Positions 1-11,500 of a stretch of DNA of 64,000 bases are shown here, one piece after another. The notes below the pieces were generated by a model. It saw nothing but the letters and a program-made list of their open reading frames with translations, made no database searches and had not been told where the DNA came from. The translations under genes were made by a program, and so were the position numbers. How positions within the stretch are numbered: position 1 is the first letter of the stretch; the number at the start of each line of letters is the position of its first letter. This stretch comes from Gracilariopsis chorda (taxonomy: Eukaryota; Rhodophyta; Florideophyceae; Gracilariales; Gracilariaceae): contig NBIV01000180.1 of assembly GCA_003194525.1 (NCBI GenBank), positions 1 through 64,000 on the forward strand, in the 5' to 3' direction.

Positions 1-1
1 G

Positions 2-728
2 CTGGTCCAACACGCCCGAGCGGAAGGGGATGCACTTCGTGCAAGAACTCCGAACAATCGGTCTAAATCCGCCAAGGCGTTGTTGCTGGAAAGCGAAGCT
101 TCCTCACTCCCGCTCACCGCGGATGGGAACCCTGGACAGGGAGTTGATACCGTGCATTTGGTGCAGGAGGATGGTGTGTCGATACCCACCAGTGATTTAC
201 CGTCAACGGACGGAGATGACCCGTGATACGGAACGGAAAGACCCCGTTTTGTACGGTGGTAACAGTCGGGTTCAACCCCAACGACTCCCGTTTTCAAACC
301 GTCAATCCCGTTATCAACGGCCTGGATGGACTGACACCCGCCCTGCGGTTCGCTTCTCCGATACTCGGAATAATAATCCGCGTGTCGCGGTATTGGCTCT
401 CATTTGCCACCTGTGTTATGCCCATGGCCATACCTCACCTCAGTGTATTTGTTCACTGAAGGATATGGCCAAGGTGGTGGCAAATTATGAGGCCCTCACT
501 CCAGAGGAGAGACGTTCCGTCCCGACGGCTTCCTACCTCCGTGCTAAAACGGACTTTTCCCATGCCCTACCACAGATCCCGCGTGCGCGGCAAGCTTCAT
601 ACACCCCGATTCGGAGATCACGCAACCATCCGTTGCAACCCCCGCTTATGTGGATAGAAACCCCCGTCAACGGGATGAAGCACTCGTTGTCGAGGAAACC
701 AACCCACCGCCGAAGGCGGAAAAACTAA
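2..728 (+). pseudogene. gag: gag C-terminal part, element 1
   Basis: This is the C-terminal part of the Gag structural protein that packages element RNA. The frame beginning at base 2 reads LVQHARAEGDALRAR and matches LVQFAQAEGDAVRAQ in the intact gag of element 2. It stops at 224-226, and coding continues in another frame to the stop at 728, so one indel separates the halves. A CX2CX4HX4C zinc knuckle (CHLCYAHGHTSPQC) lies near 400-450, followed by the conserved NYEALTPEERRSVP stretch, which corresponds to NYESLTAEERDRVP in element 2. The gag frame overlaps the following pol frame, which lies at -1 relative to it. Confidence 0.88.
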
Positions 729-3221
729 CTGAGGGAGTCTCCCCTTTGGGAGAGGCGTCCTCAAGAACGAGGCTGTTGGCGCCCGAGGCGTCCTCGCCTC
801 GCTCCCCGGTGAAAGTCCTCTCGAGGAAAGACACCGCTGACGCGGACTCTGCGCACCTCGGTGTGTTGCGTCGCCCGTGGATACGGAGTAAAAATCCCCG
901 GATTCCCGGTAGAGTCTTGGTCTTGGCCAAGCGCAACTATAAGGTCTATGCCGACCTTGGCCTTGACCACCAGTTTATGGTGAGGTTTCTCACCGTCCTG
1001 GATACAGGTGCAGGCCCCAACTTTGTTGTGGAATCATTGTTACCCCCGCTTGTGCGGTCTCGTATCCGCTCTGACGCGGTCCCCGACATTTCGGATGCGA
1101 ACAACAATCCGTTACAAACGGTGGGCACAGTGGACCTCGTCGTGAGACTTGGTACCTCTGTGGTGAAGTTGGACTTCATCGTTTGCCGTTCATTGGCCGC
1201 ACCAGTCATACTGGGATGTGATTACTGCGACAGATTTGTCGACGCAATCAGGCCCCGCCTCAGGCGTGTAGAACTTGACGACGGATCGTCGGTTCTGATT
1301 GTTCGCCGCCCGCTAAAGCGGTCCTCTCGGAAACAAGTTCCGCTCCCTGCTGCGCAGGAACCACCGCCCGCGTCCCGCGAGTCCACCAAGCTCCGCGTCG
1401 CTGCCTCGGTTTCTATACCACCTGAGTCCCAAGTCTGGGTGCAGGTAAATTCCCGTCAACACGGTCTTCGGGTTATACAACCCCTCGTCTCGTTGTACGA
1501 GAAATCCCAGCTGCCGCTGGCTAATGGAATTGTCTCCATTTCCCCGGATGTTCCTTTCCGGATATTGGTTGCCAACCTTGGCAAACACCCCCAGTATCTG
1601 GTAAAACACCAAGTAATTGGGAGTGTAACCCCCAATCCTATGGGAATGCTGCCAACGAAGATGACAGCCGCCGATGTACTCGGAGTTACCACCTCTTCTG
1701 AGGAGTTCGCCCCGCCGTCCGAAGACGTCAAGTCTAAGGAGGGGGAGGAAACCGCTACTTCAGCGTCGAACATACCGAGTAACTCGGAATTGCGAACCAC
1801 ACCTGTTCCACAGGACAATGCTCCATCGAGCAACGACCGGATTGATCCGGAAAAAGCACTTGAAGCGCTGGACTTCAGCCATGTGCCAGAGTCGCACCGC
1901 GACAAACTCCGTACTATGTTACGGGAATTCACCACAATGTGGGATGGCTCGCTTGGCGAGATTAATGCAACGGAACACCGGATCGATTTAATCCCCGGTG
2001 CGCGACCGGTTGCACAACCCCCTTACAGGGCAGGTCCGAAAGCTCGGGAAGAGGAGCAGTCCCAAGTGGACAAGATGCTCCGCGCAGGTGTGATTGAGCC
2101 CGCTCAATCACCCTGGGCATCCCCAGTTGTACTGGCTTTAAAGGCCGACGGAACCTGGAGGTTCTGTGTCGACTACCGCCGGCTCAATGCCGTGACTGTT
2201 AGGGACACGTACCCTATCCCTCGTATGGACGAGTGCATTGACTCCCTTGGAGACGCCACCGTGTTCACGGCCCTTGATGCCAATTGGGGATATTGGCAAG
2301 TACCTGTCAGACAGGAGGATCGCGACAAAACCGCATTCACCTGCCATGCAGTAACGTACCGCTTCAAGCGGATGCCATTTTGGGTTAACCAACGCCCCCG
2401 CCACCTTTCAGCGTGCAGTAGATATTCTACTCAACCGCTTTAAGTGGCGGAGTTGTCTGGTCTACCTTGATGATATTATCATCTTCTCCAACTCGTTGGA
2501 CGACCATCTCACTCACGTCCGAGACGTGCTGACCGTACTCCGTGATGCGGGAATCACCCTCAAGTTGAGGAAATGCGAGTTTTTCACAGATACTGTGAAG
2601 TATCTGGGTCACATTATCCGTCCTGGACGGTTAGCGATCGAGAAAGCTCGAGTCAAATCCCTCGTTGAGGCGAAAGAACCCCGTACTCAAACGGAACTGC
2701 GCTCCTTTCTGGGGCTGGTCAACGTCTATCGACGGTTTATCCCGAACTTTTCGGATACTGCGGCGCCCCTGAACGCGTTGTTGCGAAAGGGGAACCCCCC
2801 AAAACTGGGAACATTTATGCCCGAGCAATCGGAAGCTTTTAACTCCTTGAAGGAGGCTGTCACATCAGCACCAATCCTACATCTCCCAAAACTTGGGTTG
2901 CCATACTCTGTAGATACAGACTCGAGCGACTACCAAGTCGGGTGTGCTCTTTTTCAAACCACCCCCCAGGGGGAACGACATCCAATTGGTTATTGGTCGC
3001 GCTCGCTCAATGTTCATGAGCGGAACTACTCCGTATAGGAGAAAGAGTGCCTCGCCGTCGTATGGGCGATGACCACTCTGCGCCCCTACCTTATGGGAAT
3101 TCACTTCACCGTGTACACGGATCATTCCTCATTGAGGTGGTTGATGAATATCTCCGACCCGTCGGGACGCCTCATGCGCTGGAGACTCCGCCTCACGGAA
3201 TATGACTTTCAAGTCATTTAA
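650..3221 (+). pseudogene. pol: pol: protease, reverse transcriptase, RNase H (element 1), broken
   Basis: The first part of the polyprotein copies element RNA into DNA. An aspartic protease carries LDTGAGPN with Asp at codon 1001-1003 and a VILGCDY segment. The reverse transcriptase shows FCVDYRRLNAVT, TALDANWGYWQVP and, in the shifted frame, YLDD at 2463-2474. RNase H shows SVDTDSSDYQVG. Breaks: a T-run around 2377 has one extra base relative to MPFGLTNAP in element 2, moving the rest to another frame; TAG at 3036-3038 replaces the Ser of NYSVSEKECL; and TAA at 3219-3221 ends the connection domain where element 2 reads VKYKKG. The continuous conserved sequence across these breaks shows a once-intact gene. 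Confidence 0.93.
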
Positions 3222-5396
3222 AAAAAGGGCGCGCAGAACACCCAGGCCGACGCTTTGTCACGGTTGCCCACAAGTGGGGAAGCACTCCCAACGGAGGATG
3301 ATGAAGTCCCATGTTTCATGGCTATAGACCCGGATGATCCGGAATATGCCGTCGAAGCGAGGCCAGAAACCTGGGACGAGGATGCTGATTTTGACGAACT
3401 ACTCGCATCGCGAGATAAATCTGAGAACCCGTTACCGGGAAACTTTGTACCGGTATCACCGGAAGAAATGATCCGAGAACAATTCGGCGACCCATTCTGT
3501 ACGAGAATTCGTGCCCGTATCAACGGTGGTGAAGATCTCCCTTTCGGGGTAAACGACAAAGGCTACCTCGTAAGGAAGGTCGAAGCCCGCCCACAGATTG
3601 TGGTACCACATTCCCTGCAATCGCGGGTGTTACATCTATCACACTACGCCCCCATTGGAGGTCACCCAGGTGGGAGGAAACTCTACCTAACCCTGCGAAG
3701 GGATTTCTATTGGCCCGCAATGGCGGTGGATTGCTACGCAACTGTGCGGTTTTGTAGCGAATGCGCGAAGAATCGCGTCAAGCTCCGCAAAAATGCGAAG
3801 AAGATGAAACTATTCCACGCAAGGGCGCCACTCGAGTTTATCGCAATTGATCTTCTCGGACCACTACTCACCACAAAACGTGGAAACAAGTTTCTACTTG
3901 TCATCATCGACCGCTTTTCTAAGCTGGTACGGACTGTCCCTCTTCGGAGGATAACCGCTCTCACGGTGGCCCAGGCTCTGGTGACGCACTGGATTTTTGT
4001 CTACGGTCCCCCTGTGGAGGTGCTCTCCGATAACGGGAAGCAGTTCGTGAGCAAGTTCTTCCAGGATGTTTGTCGCATTCTGGATGTCAAGAACGTGTTC
4101 ACGACTACCTACCACCCCCAGTGTAATGGGCAAGTTGAACGGTTTAACCGGACGTTACTCGCGGCGTTACGTTCCTACGTTGCTGACCACCCAACGAATT
4201 GGGATCTCTACGCTGATGCGGTAACCTACGCGTACAATACGCAGGTACACCGGACTACCGGAGTTTCGCCATTCGAGTTGGTTCTATCTAGAACACCCCC
4301 GCCTGTGGCGCTGGAACCCCAAGCTACCTTGGACAATTTCCCATCTGTGGGTATCTACCGGCAGCAATGGAAGCAATGGCTTTCCAAGCTGGTCCCCGCT
4401 GCGCGGAAGTCTATGGCACGGGCCCAAGCCGCTTACAAGCGGGATTTTGATGCTCGCTTGCGAGGGAAACCGTCCCCGATTCGGGCGAATAACTACATCT
4501 TCATAAGGAAGGAGTACTACAACCCGGAACGGGAGAAGCGCCATAAACTTTCGCCTGTGGCGGATGGACCATTCAAGGTCATCTCTGTTAACACCGACAC
4601 TGTCGTGGTAGAGATGGGCGACACGCACGAACGGATTTCCCCTGATCGTGTTGTCCTTGCCCCTTCTCCCTCGTCAGAGGTAGTCCTGGATCCAGGCAAC
4701 CCCGTTTCTATGGACTCTGCAACACCGGAACCATCCGGGAGTACTAGACCTACGGTACTACCAAACCCCAGCCGGGGACTCTCAGACCTACCGACTCTGT
4801 CGGACCCACCGGCTCAGCCGGGTAATTCGGGCCCCTCAGCGCCCGCCCCTACCACGTCTGCCCCACTGGCGCGCATCTATACCCGCCAGGCGGGGAATGT
4901 TATCCCTTATCCCGCCGCTCCGTCTAAGGAGGAGGAGAACACTCGTTTTCGAGGAACGATATCGCCGTCGCAACGGGAAACACACCGTAACATACGGAAC
5001 ACTGACCGTGGAGCACGGAGTATGTCACGCGACACTAATCCCCCGTTCCCGGGCAGTGCTGTGCAACAGGAACCAGACGCGCAGGCCCCGCAAAAGCGGC
5101 AAATACACCGTTTGTCACGGGAAAACGAGAAGCCTCCCTCCAATACCGCAGCAGCGGAAAGGCAATCGCCCGATCCATCCCCGAAGGCATCGCCACAAAC
5201 GCGGAAAACATACCGTGCTACACGGGAAGTTGAAGCGCAACTACCGCACACCCCTGTCAGGGAAGGATCCCCGATAAGGGAGTATGGTGACGATTGCCCC
5301 CAATCCCCTGAGCAGGGCGATGCCTCGAAGCCGCCGTTGGCAGAAGTCCCCGCAGAAGCGGTTCAATCAGGTCGATCAGACCCGCGCCTTGCGTAG
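3222..5396 (+). pseudogene. pol: integrase and linker, element 1
   Basis: This is the integrase that inserts element DNA into the genome. It is in the same frame as the upstream RT segment, separated only by the TAA at 3219. A zinc-binding HHCC region (around HLSHYAPIGGHPGG to CSECAKN) precedes a DD35E core with Asp at 3849 (AIDLLG), Asp at 4029 (LSDNGKQF) and Glu at 4137 (GQVERFN). The C-terminal segment HKLSPVADGPFKVISVN is the usual SH3-like domain. From about 4680 the protein becomes a Pro/Ser/Thr-rich linker with degenerate repeats, which leads to the chromodomain in another frame. The integrase catalytic residues are all present, although the gene as a whole is not translatable. Confidence 0.92.
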
Positions 5397-5691
5397 AAGG
5401 GGCGCCCAGATAGGCCGGCCTCACAGGGAAATACCCACACCCCTCTTGGGGAAAAAGGCAGCCAAGCCGCAGTCGAAGCTTTAAGCCCTGGCTCGCCAGC
5501 ACCGGAAACGCCCCCCGTCGTTGACGGAATCGAAGCCCCCGCTACGGGGAATAATTTGCGCCAACCCCCGCAACGCTGCGGCGAAGAACCGAGGAACTCG
5601 GGAATAACGCGCGCTATCGAACGCTCAAAACCGGTCGTACCGGAGTTAGCCCCAGGAAACCCGTCAGTAGCCGGGGACACCACGGCATCGT

Positions 5692-6321
5692 ATGGTGCAG
5701 AGCGCTCTTGCGCCTGGCAGGAAGGCGGTTTGCCACCCAATCACCGTGTCGCACGGGACCCCCCAGGGGATTGTGGAAATGCCGACCCCGCAGGAGCGGT
5801 CATCTTCCCGCAAACTCGCGGTTCGTGAGCTCAACCGCGAAGGCGGAGCCCAAGTCCCCCGCCGAATGGCGGTCCGCCCGCATTACGGCGAAAGCGGAAA
5901 TGAACCTACCCCAATGGGGAATGACTTGCCGGTGAAAACCGTGGCACCACACACCCTTTTGAGGGATATCTTCCCGCATGAGCAGCGGCCGCTATCACAT
6001 CGCACGGCAACGCCGGAGTTATCGCCGAACACCCTGCTAAGGGACATTATACCGCACAGCGGGCAGCCCCCGCAAGGAAGTACAACCACCACCCGGCACG
6101 GCTGGCAGGTCTACGAACGAGAGTTCGTAGTAGACCGACTTGTCGGACACACCTGGGATCAGGATGGTATTCTACAATACCGCGTCCGCTGGTACGGGTA
6201 TGACCCCAGTGGGGATACGTGGGAGCCAATTGAACACCTCCCACGGTCGCAGGTCCTGCAATACCACCGTCAAACGGGAACTGCAGCCCCAGCCACGCTG
6301 GTTAATGCCCAAGTTGGGTAA
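5692..6321 (+). pseudogene. chromodomain, C-terminal part of element 1 pol
   Basis: Chromodomains bind histone marks and steer chromovirus integration into particular chromatin. The last 70 residues read VDRLVGHTWDQDG, YRVRWYGYDPSGDTWEPI, then EHLPRSQVLQYH. These are the aromatic-cage and W-E-P signatures of the fold. The upstream part is low-complexity linker with a duplicated HTLLRDI/NTLLRDI unit near 5955 and 6030. The frame differs from the integrase frame ending at 5396, so at least one shift or restart lies between. In element 2 the chromodomain also sits in a separate frame from the integrase. Confidence 0.85.
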
Positions 6322-6512
6322 CGTTGCCGCGCGAGCGGAGAGCGATAGGAAAGGATAACAAGGCAAGGTCCGTCGAAGACGGGGAACTCAAACGAGAAGC
6401 ACCGTTCTAAACGGGAAAGTTTATTCAAGGGAGCAGCTAGCTCCCCACAATACTACACTACACTAACTGGCATAGCCAGGGAAAGAAGAACCAGGAAACT
6501 GGACTAGAGGTT
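6322..6512. other. spacer between chromodomain and antisense ORF
   Basis: Non-coding spacer separating the sense chromodomain stop from the convergent end of the antisense gene. The two genes converge here, so this should hold the 3' untranslated region of both. I see no clear signal in it. Confidence 0.5.
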
Positions 6513-8327
6513 TCACTCACCCCCATCGTCCGGGGCGTAACCCCCAGCAAGGCGGTAGGCCAACGCGTCTGCCATGGTGGTGAAATCCCCCGATACCTCG
6601 GCAGCGCTAGGACCGGCACCCCGGAGAAAACGTGCGATGATCTCGTTTTCATTCGCCGTCACCCCGCTGGGGATAGAAGGTCCGGCACTTGCCGCCTAAG
6701 GGTCAGCAGCCGGCTCGGCCGGAGATACCCCCTCTGGGAAAGCTTCCGCGCTAGCGCCGGTTTCCTCTACGTCCATCTCCCCGGGTTCTTCCGGTTCGTT
6801 ATCGACCATTGGGTCATCCCCGCCGTATGCGCGGTAGTAGTCGTCAGAATCGACGTACCCCACCGGGTGGTCTTCCGGCACATGCCGGGGCGTATCGCGA
6901 AGCTCGCGCGCCTCCTCGGAGGAAATTTCCCGGAACTCCCAGGGGTCGAAGTAGATAAAATTCCCCACAAGGGCGGTGTTTCTACCGAGTCCCGGACCAC
7001 CGGTGTTACCGCTGCCGCCATCCAGACGACCACTTTGCTCCAGCGGGACCTCACTCCAGCTAACGCTGTCGATGTACCCAAGTAATTGGAGGACCTCTTC
7101 ATTTTTGGCCTGGCCCCCAAGGGGAATGCGAAGATCCAGGTTTCGGATCGCTGCCCGCACACGCGGTTGAAGGAACCAGAGAAGATACTGGTCGTACGCC
7201 TCGTTGAGGATATAAGCCGCACTGCGGGCCGCCCACTCCGTAACCACTACGGACCACAACCCCGACCGGGGATCCTGCATGAGCAGCGAACCGAGGTACG
7301 TAAGTACCGACGGGAGTTCTATGTAGCACCCCCGGCAGGCTTCATGGAAGCGCCACCACTCGGGGAGTGCTACATACCGACCTAGTCAGTGAGGCGGCGC
7401 AATCCGCTCTATCTCCACGTTCTGATACGGCATAAAATACCCGAATCGGGATCGCCAACGCCGCTCGTAGCGTATGAATTTTTGGAGAAAGTTGGACCGG
7501 TATTGCCGGGGAAGGTACCTGAACTCCGCCCGAATAATCGGTCGCTCCCAGCAAAGGGCTTCTTGCCGCGCTGCGGGGAAATTCCTCCAAGCGAGGGTCT
7601 CGAGGCGGAACAAATTCTCGCCGTACCCAATCTCCCCGCGAGTGCGGAAGTAGCTAACGTCGAAGCCAAACTCCGGTGGGACCGGCACATCGAATGGAGC
7701 CTGGCTCTGCCGTTGATACGCCATGCGCGTCAACGCGGTCTGTGCCGCAGCGACGGTCTCGCCCGAATTTCTTCGGAGGTGGTAACGCGGAATCGCAATC
7801 CGGTGACGCCAATCCCACGATGTGGTGACTGCTCTGGGCAGATCCCCCGGAAGGGTGTCTGAGCCATCCGCATAAGCGGTGACCAATCCCTCATTGAGGA
7901 CAGCGACCGGGTGGAACCACGGGGCAAGGCGCAGGCGCGACGCGTGATTCCGATTCATCGGGTTGAGCCCCACCAGGGTGTTGTAGGTTGGCCAGTTGGA
8001 CACCGGAGTGGTTCCGGAGGACACCACCGAAGGTGGTACTGCGAAGGGATTGTCGGCTGCAGCAGCCATATTCCCCGGTTGTACCGGATGTCGATCGCCC
8101 TGAGGCAGGGGAACTGACCGGAAACCGGTGGTGTATCGCCCGAGAAGTCTCGGAGGTTGGCTGTGGTTGTTGATGTTGTTGTCGTTGTTCATTTCTTCCT
8201 TTTCGAGGGTGGTTGTTGTTGTTGTTTGTGCGCTCGATGACTCTGGTGCAGAGGGATTTACCGGAGAACCGGAGACAGAGCACGCGCTTTTATCACCCAT
8301 TTTCGTCTGGGAATCCTCCGCGTCCAC
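6513..8327 (-). pseudogene. antisense ORF (aORF) of element 1, unknown function
   Basis: This gene runs opposite to gag-pol, between the chromodomain and the 3' LTR. One frame is open from 8327 to 6696 except for a single TGA at 7386-7388. A further 3' piece in a shifted frame (NENEIIARFL to the stop at 6513) matches the tails of the element 2 and 3 copies. The start alignable with the other copies is Met at 8192 (MNNDNN), 166 bp from the LTR; Met at 8327 is an upstream alternative. Shared blocks with element 2 are APWF.P.AV, RTRGE..Y, RQEALC, RAEFRYL, RSR.GY..PYQ.VE, LTYLGS and DPWE. The tail is acidic. I see no signal peptide, membrane segment or known catalytic motif, and I do not recognise the family. 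Confidence 0.85.
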
Positions 8328-8344
8328 GGTCGTTTTCCCGTCTT

Positions 8345-8357
8345 AGGGGGGGGGATA
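8345..8357 (+). other. polypurine tract, element 1
   Basis: A run of G residues ending in GGGATA lies directly against the LTR start, as expected for the plus-strand primer of an LTR retrotransposon. Element 2 has a matching GGGAGGGATA against its 3' LTR (21711-21720). Confidence 0.8.
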
Positions 8358-9182
8358 TGAAGTGCAACGCCCTCAGGGAGGGATTCTTGGTACTTGATCG
8401 TTTTCCCGATATTATCGGTTGTGTAGTGTGTATATGAACTACGCCCCACAATGGTGGGTATGGACACGTGGGACACGGTTTTGGGTCAATTGGCGGTTGG
8501 CCACAGTAGTGGGTGTTGCCACGAAATGTGGAGTATTTTAGTTAATATTATTTATTATTTTCACACCCATTTCTGGGAAGCTAGTACTTAGTGCGACGGC
8601 GCACTGCCGTCGCACCAGTAAACCTTCCCCAACAAGGGACCCCAACCTGGGGAATTGGCTCTAGTTGTTGCCGCTTGCGCGCGTGCTCTACTTATCTTTG
8701 GAGGGAAACGCCGTGAACCACGGGACATCTAACCCCCTTGCACATCTAAAGGGACCCATCACTGGGAGTATAATTGTTCCAATTGCATTGGTGTTTCGCC
8801 CTGTATAGGGATATTGTTACCGGCATCGCCGTTCGTCCCCGTCGCTCTCGCGACTCACTTCGCCCTCTCTTCCTCCTCTTCGCCCTTGCTTTTTCCCCTT
8901 TTTAGGGTAGCACCTCCCGCTATCCGCGGCCCTCGTGTGCGCATCCGCTCACACACCCCCACTTACGTGGAAACATACCTCTACTGAGGATCACACCCCG
9001 CTCACGCGGATACCGATTCTTCGCCTTCACCTCCCTGCGCGAGTCGCGACAGGTGTCCCTGGTCTTACAAACCGGCTTCGCCGTGACACCTCTGGGAGGG
9101 CTCTACCCAACTGGGTTCACCTCGTGAGAGGAAGATCCCGAACGTCTTTCGGTGTTTTTCCCCTTTGGGGCATTGCACCACA
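8358..9182 (+). repeat. 3' LTR of element 1 (family A), 825 bp
   Basis: Begins TGAAGTGCAA after the polypurine tract and ends TTGCACCACA, an imperfect inverted terminal repeat of the TG...CA kind. Blocks such as TGGACACGTGGGACA..., ACACCCATTTCTGGGA and CACCAGTAAACCTTCCCCAAC recur in the lone LTR at 22885-23681 and, on the opposite strand, in 39058-39835. The family is diverged between copies. The matching 5' LTR lies outside the window. Confidence 0.88.
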
Positions 9183-9681
9183 GATATGGTACCAACTCAT
9201 GAACTGAACAGTGTAAGAGGCTCCCCAATAGTCCACATTCAAGATATGCTACACACTGAAAGAGATAACAGAAGATCACGACATTGGAGGAGAGACACCA
9301 GTGTGATTAGAGATTCTCTCGCTGAACAACTTTGAAGACTAGGTTTTGTACGCAAGAGACAGAATCGCAACAACATGTAACTCCATGATTTACCTCCGTT
9401 CTGCTATACCCTGTGTTCTTGGCGTCGCGTTCCATCGCGACCGAAAAGCTTCTACCTTTGTTGCCGCATGCCTTCGTCCTCTAACCTCCACTTCTCGGGC
9501 TGTTCCGGCCACCCCACTGTTCTCAAGCCCCATGCTTCCCTCGCCAAGCAACCGTAGTGACCTTCCAACCTCCCACTTTTCGTATCGCACTCGCTTCCTG
9601 CGACTTAGACAGCTCCTTAACATCATATGTCAAGCTCTTGTCGCAGAGCTCCGTTGACAAGGCAAATAGTATTGCTTGACA
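9183..9681. other. unassigned spacer
   Basis: Sequence right of the element 1 LTR. I see no conserved reading frame, no repeat shared with the rest of the window and no RNA gene. Confidence 0.5.
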
Positions 9682-10338
9682 TCACTTGTTCAATCTACAA
9701 GCTCCGGTATGAGAAATGTACACTGACATTTCTGCATCGATCAAACCGTGCACCTTGGTGCAGGGTCGCAATCCTGCCACCCTCCTTGGGCCCAGTTTTG
9801 CAGTGACTCGTGCCATAGCTGCACCTGTATCGCTCACGGATGTTGCCTTTCTCTTTAGACCTGCCAGTTTAACACCAGCAAGAGCCCCATCATTACCGCA
9901 CAATTTTGCAGCGTTCATCAAAAAGTACGACAAGTACACTTCATCGCTTTTCACTGCTCTAAGCTCGTTTTCACGGACATGTTGCTTCCCTTGTTCATCC
10001 CCAACTAGCATACTATCGTCCGTTAATCGCCAGCCTGCTTCCGCAAAGTCGGTCTCCCGCACCAATCGAAGCCTCATAGTGTCCATCTCCCCTTCCATAA
10101 CCTTTCTCAAGTACTTTACGATGATACGTCTACTCTGCTGAACCCAAATTACCCATAAGTCTCTTCGACATTCTTTGAAAAACTGCTTTGTCATCATCAT
10201 TTGATGCCTGCTGTAGGATTTCTTTCGTCCTTGAAATAGCGAGCAGCTTAGAACACGCCGAACGCGCCTGTGCGTCAAGAGCCTCAAATCGCATCTTATC
10301 TCTCTCCGCAACTTGTAGCTCTCTCGAAATGCTATCAT
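9682..10338 (-). other. open frame of 218 codons, unknown, downstream of the 10130-11500 gene
   Basis: A frame open for 218 codons overlaps the end of the preceding minus-strand frame and lies in a different phase. Its later part (after about 10130) includes a regular stretch of KSDEVYLSYFLMNAAKL and GLKRKATS, so it may be the 3' end of the same gene after a frameshift. The first part is a shadow of the upstream frame. No family is recognised. Confidence 0.35.
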
Positions 10339-11500
10339 CAGGAGGCCGCAATGCCGACATGAGACTATCCACTCCCACTACATTAATTTCCTGATTGTTT
10401 GACGTCCTTCTTTTGTTGTGCGCTCGAAACTCTGGACCCCCAAAACCATATCCACCAAATCCACGTCCAACTCCTTCCTCGTTTTGTGCCTCACTATCCA
10501 ATGCCCTTATTGCGAGTGGTTGGAGAATTGGGTGTTTTTTTAAGAAGCAAAACGCATACAAAATATATGACTTCTCGTTACCAAATGTTGCAAAAGCTTC
10601 AGGATCTCCTTGCCCAGAAGCATCGTATCGAGAGATACAAGTGCCATATAAACTTTTGAATTCTCCAAACTTTCTTTTCAAGACACCTCCCTCACGTAAA
10701 TGAGGTCTTAGGGCAGGATTAATCATTCAAATATCACTCAGTGCCACACCTCCCCATAACAGTGTATTTGCCCTTGGTTTAAACTGGCAATCATTAAAAA
10801 GAGGAGCAATTTCTTCTGTCCACGGATAGGTTATCTCTTGATCAAGTTGCTCCCGATTGTAGCATTGCATTAACTTCTGTCGCGTACATTTCATTCTTGT
10901 GTCTGCAAGAACATGGAGTAGTCTACAGAATTCGATCGCTTCAAAAGCAGGACGCCTTACATCCACTGATATGCTCAAAGTCGGCTGTGGTTCACTTATA
11001 TTTGAGCTATTCATAACATATTCTCCATCAACAGTAGTTGGTGCGTCCCCTCCTATGTATTCTATGACCTCATATTTGTCTTCCGCTCGTCGTATTCTTA
11101 CTGTTGTCGAAGGTAGTCGACAAAAAACGGTAATACTGCTGTCATTAGCGGCATTGGATGCTATCAAATCGTTCACTTCCATAAGTTTTATATGCTTCTG
11201 TACCATTTTCTGAGCTATCACCTTTCGCTTTGTATCAAGCTTCGCGTTGTGAACTCCAACTATTTTCATTGCTTTTAGTGCTTGCTTGCATTGGTTGTTG
11301 TCGACGGAAGCATCAGTGAGCATTTGAAATGCTTCAGAAACTGTCGTAAGACGGATAATGGGATGTACGGTGTGATTGGCATGGGGAGGGTCGGTGTTTG
11401 GGGTGAAATTACAGGGGTTGTGGCTCGAAACATTGTCTTGGTTGTGTTCAGATTGTGACCAAGTGTTCGAGATGTGGTATTGCGCTTGTGAGCAATCCAT
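10130..11500 (-). pseudogene. unknown gene, possible MYB/SANT-like region, one in-frame TGA
   Basis: A single phase is open from 11500 to 10130 except for one TGA at 10727-10729, immediately followed by ATG. The first part (257 codons) has a polar N-terminus and then a charged region (DTKRKVIAQKMVQKHIKL), with no domain I know. After the TGA comes FGEFKSLYG...YDASGQGDPEAF.TFG and CFLKKHPILQPLAIRAL. This pattern resembles the MYB/SANT-like DNA-binding proteins seen with PIF/Harbinger-type transposons and in unrelated nuclear genes; that is a resemblance by eye only. The C-terminus is helical and charged. It is either a decayed transposon accessory gene or a host pseudogene. No terminal repeats were found around it. 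Confidence 0.5.

Larger units (their letters stand above)
1..9182 (+). mobile_element. Ty3/gypsy chromovirus, element 1 (LTR family A), 5' end outside window
   Basis: The order is gag end, protease, reverse transcriptase, RNase H, integrase, chromodomain, antisense ORF, polypurine tract and 3' LTR, which is the Ty3/gypsy chromovirus order plus one extra antisense gene. The 5' LTR and most of gag lie left of the window. The element is dead: gag shifts frame near 226, RT shifts near 2377, and there are in-frame stops at 3036 (TAG) and 3219 (TAA). Its LTR is shared, in diverged form, by a lone LTR at 22885-23681 and by element 3 at 39058-39835. Assignment is secure; the family name is mine. Confidence 0.93.

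Noticed and set aside
1313-1935. Minus-strand frames of 99-159 codons within the element 1 pol gene
   Set aside because: They are shadows of the sense pol codons and have no counterpart in elements 2 or 3, unlike the antisense gene near the 3' LTR.
4897-5277. Arg-rich 126-codon plus-strand frame in the element 1 linker
   Set aside because: It is an alternative frame of the repetitive linker and is not seen in element 2.
9390-9657. Paired open frames on both strands near 9.4-9.6 kb
   Set aside because: No motif, no homologue in the window, low complexity Ser/Arg content.
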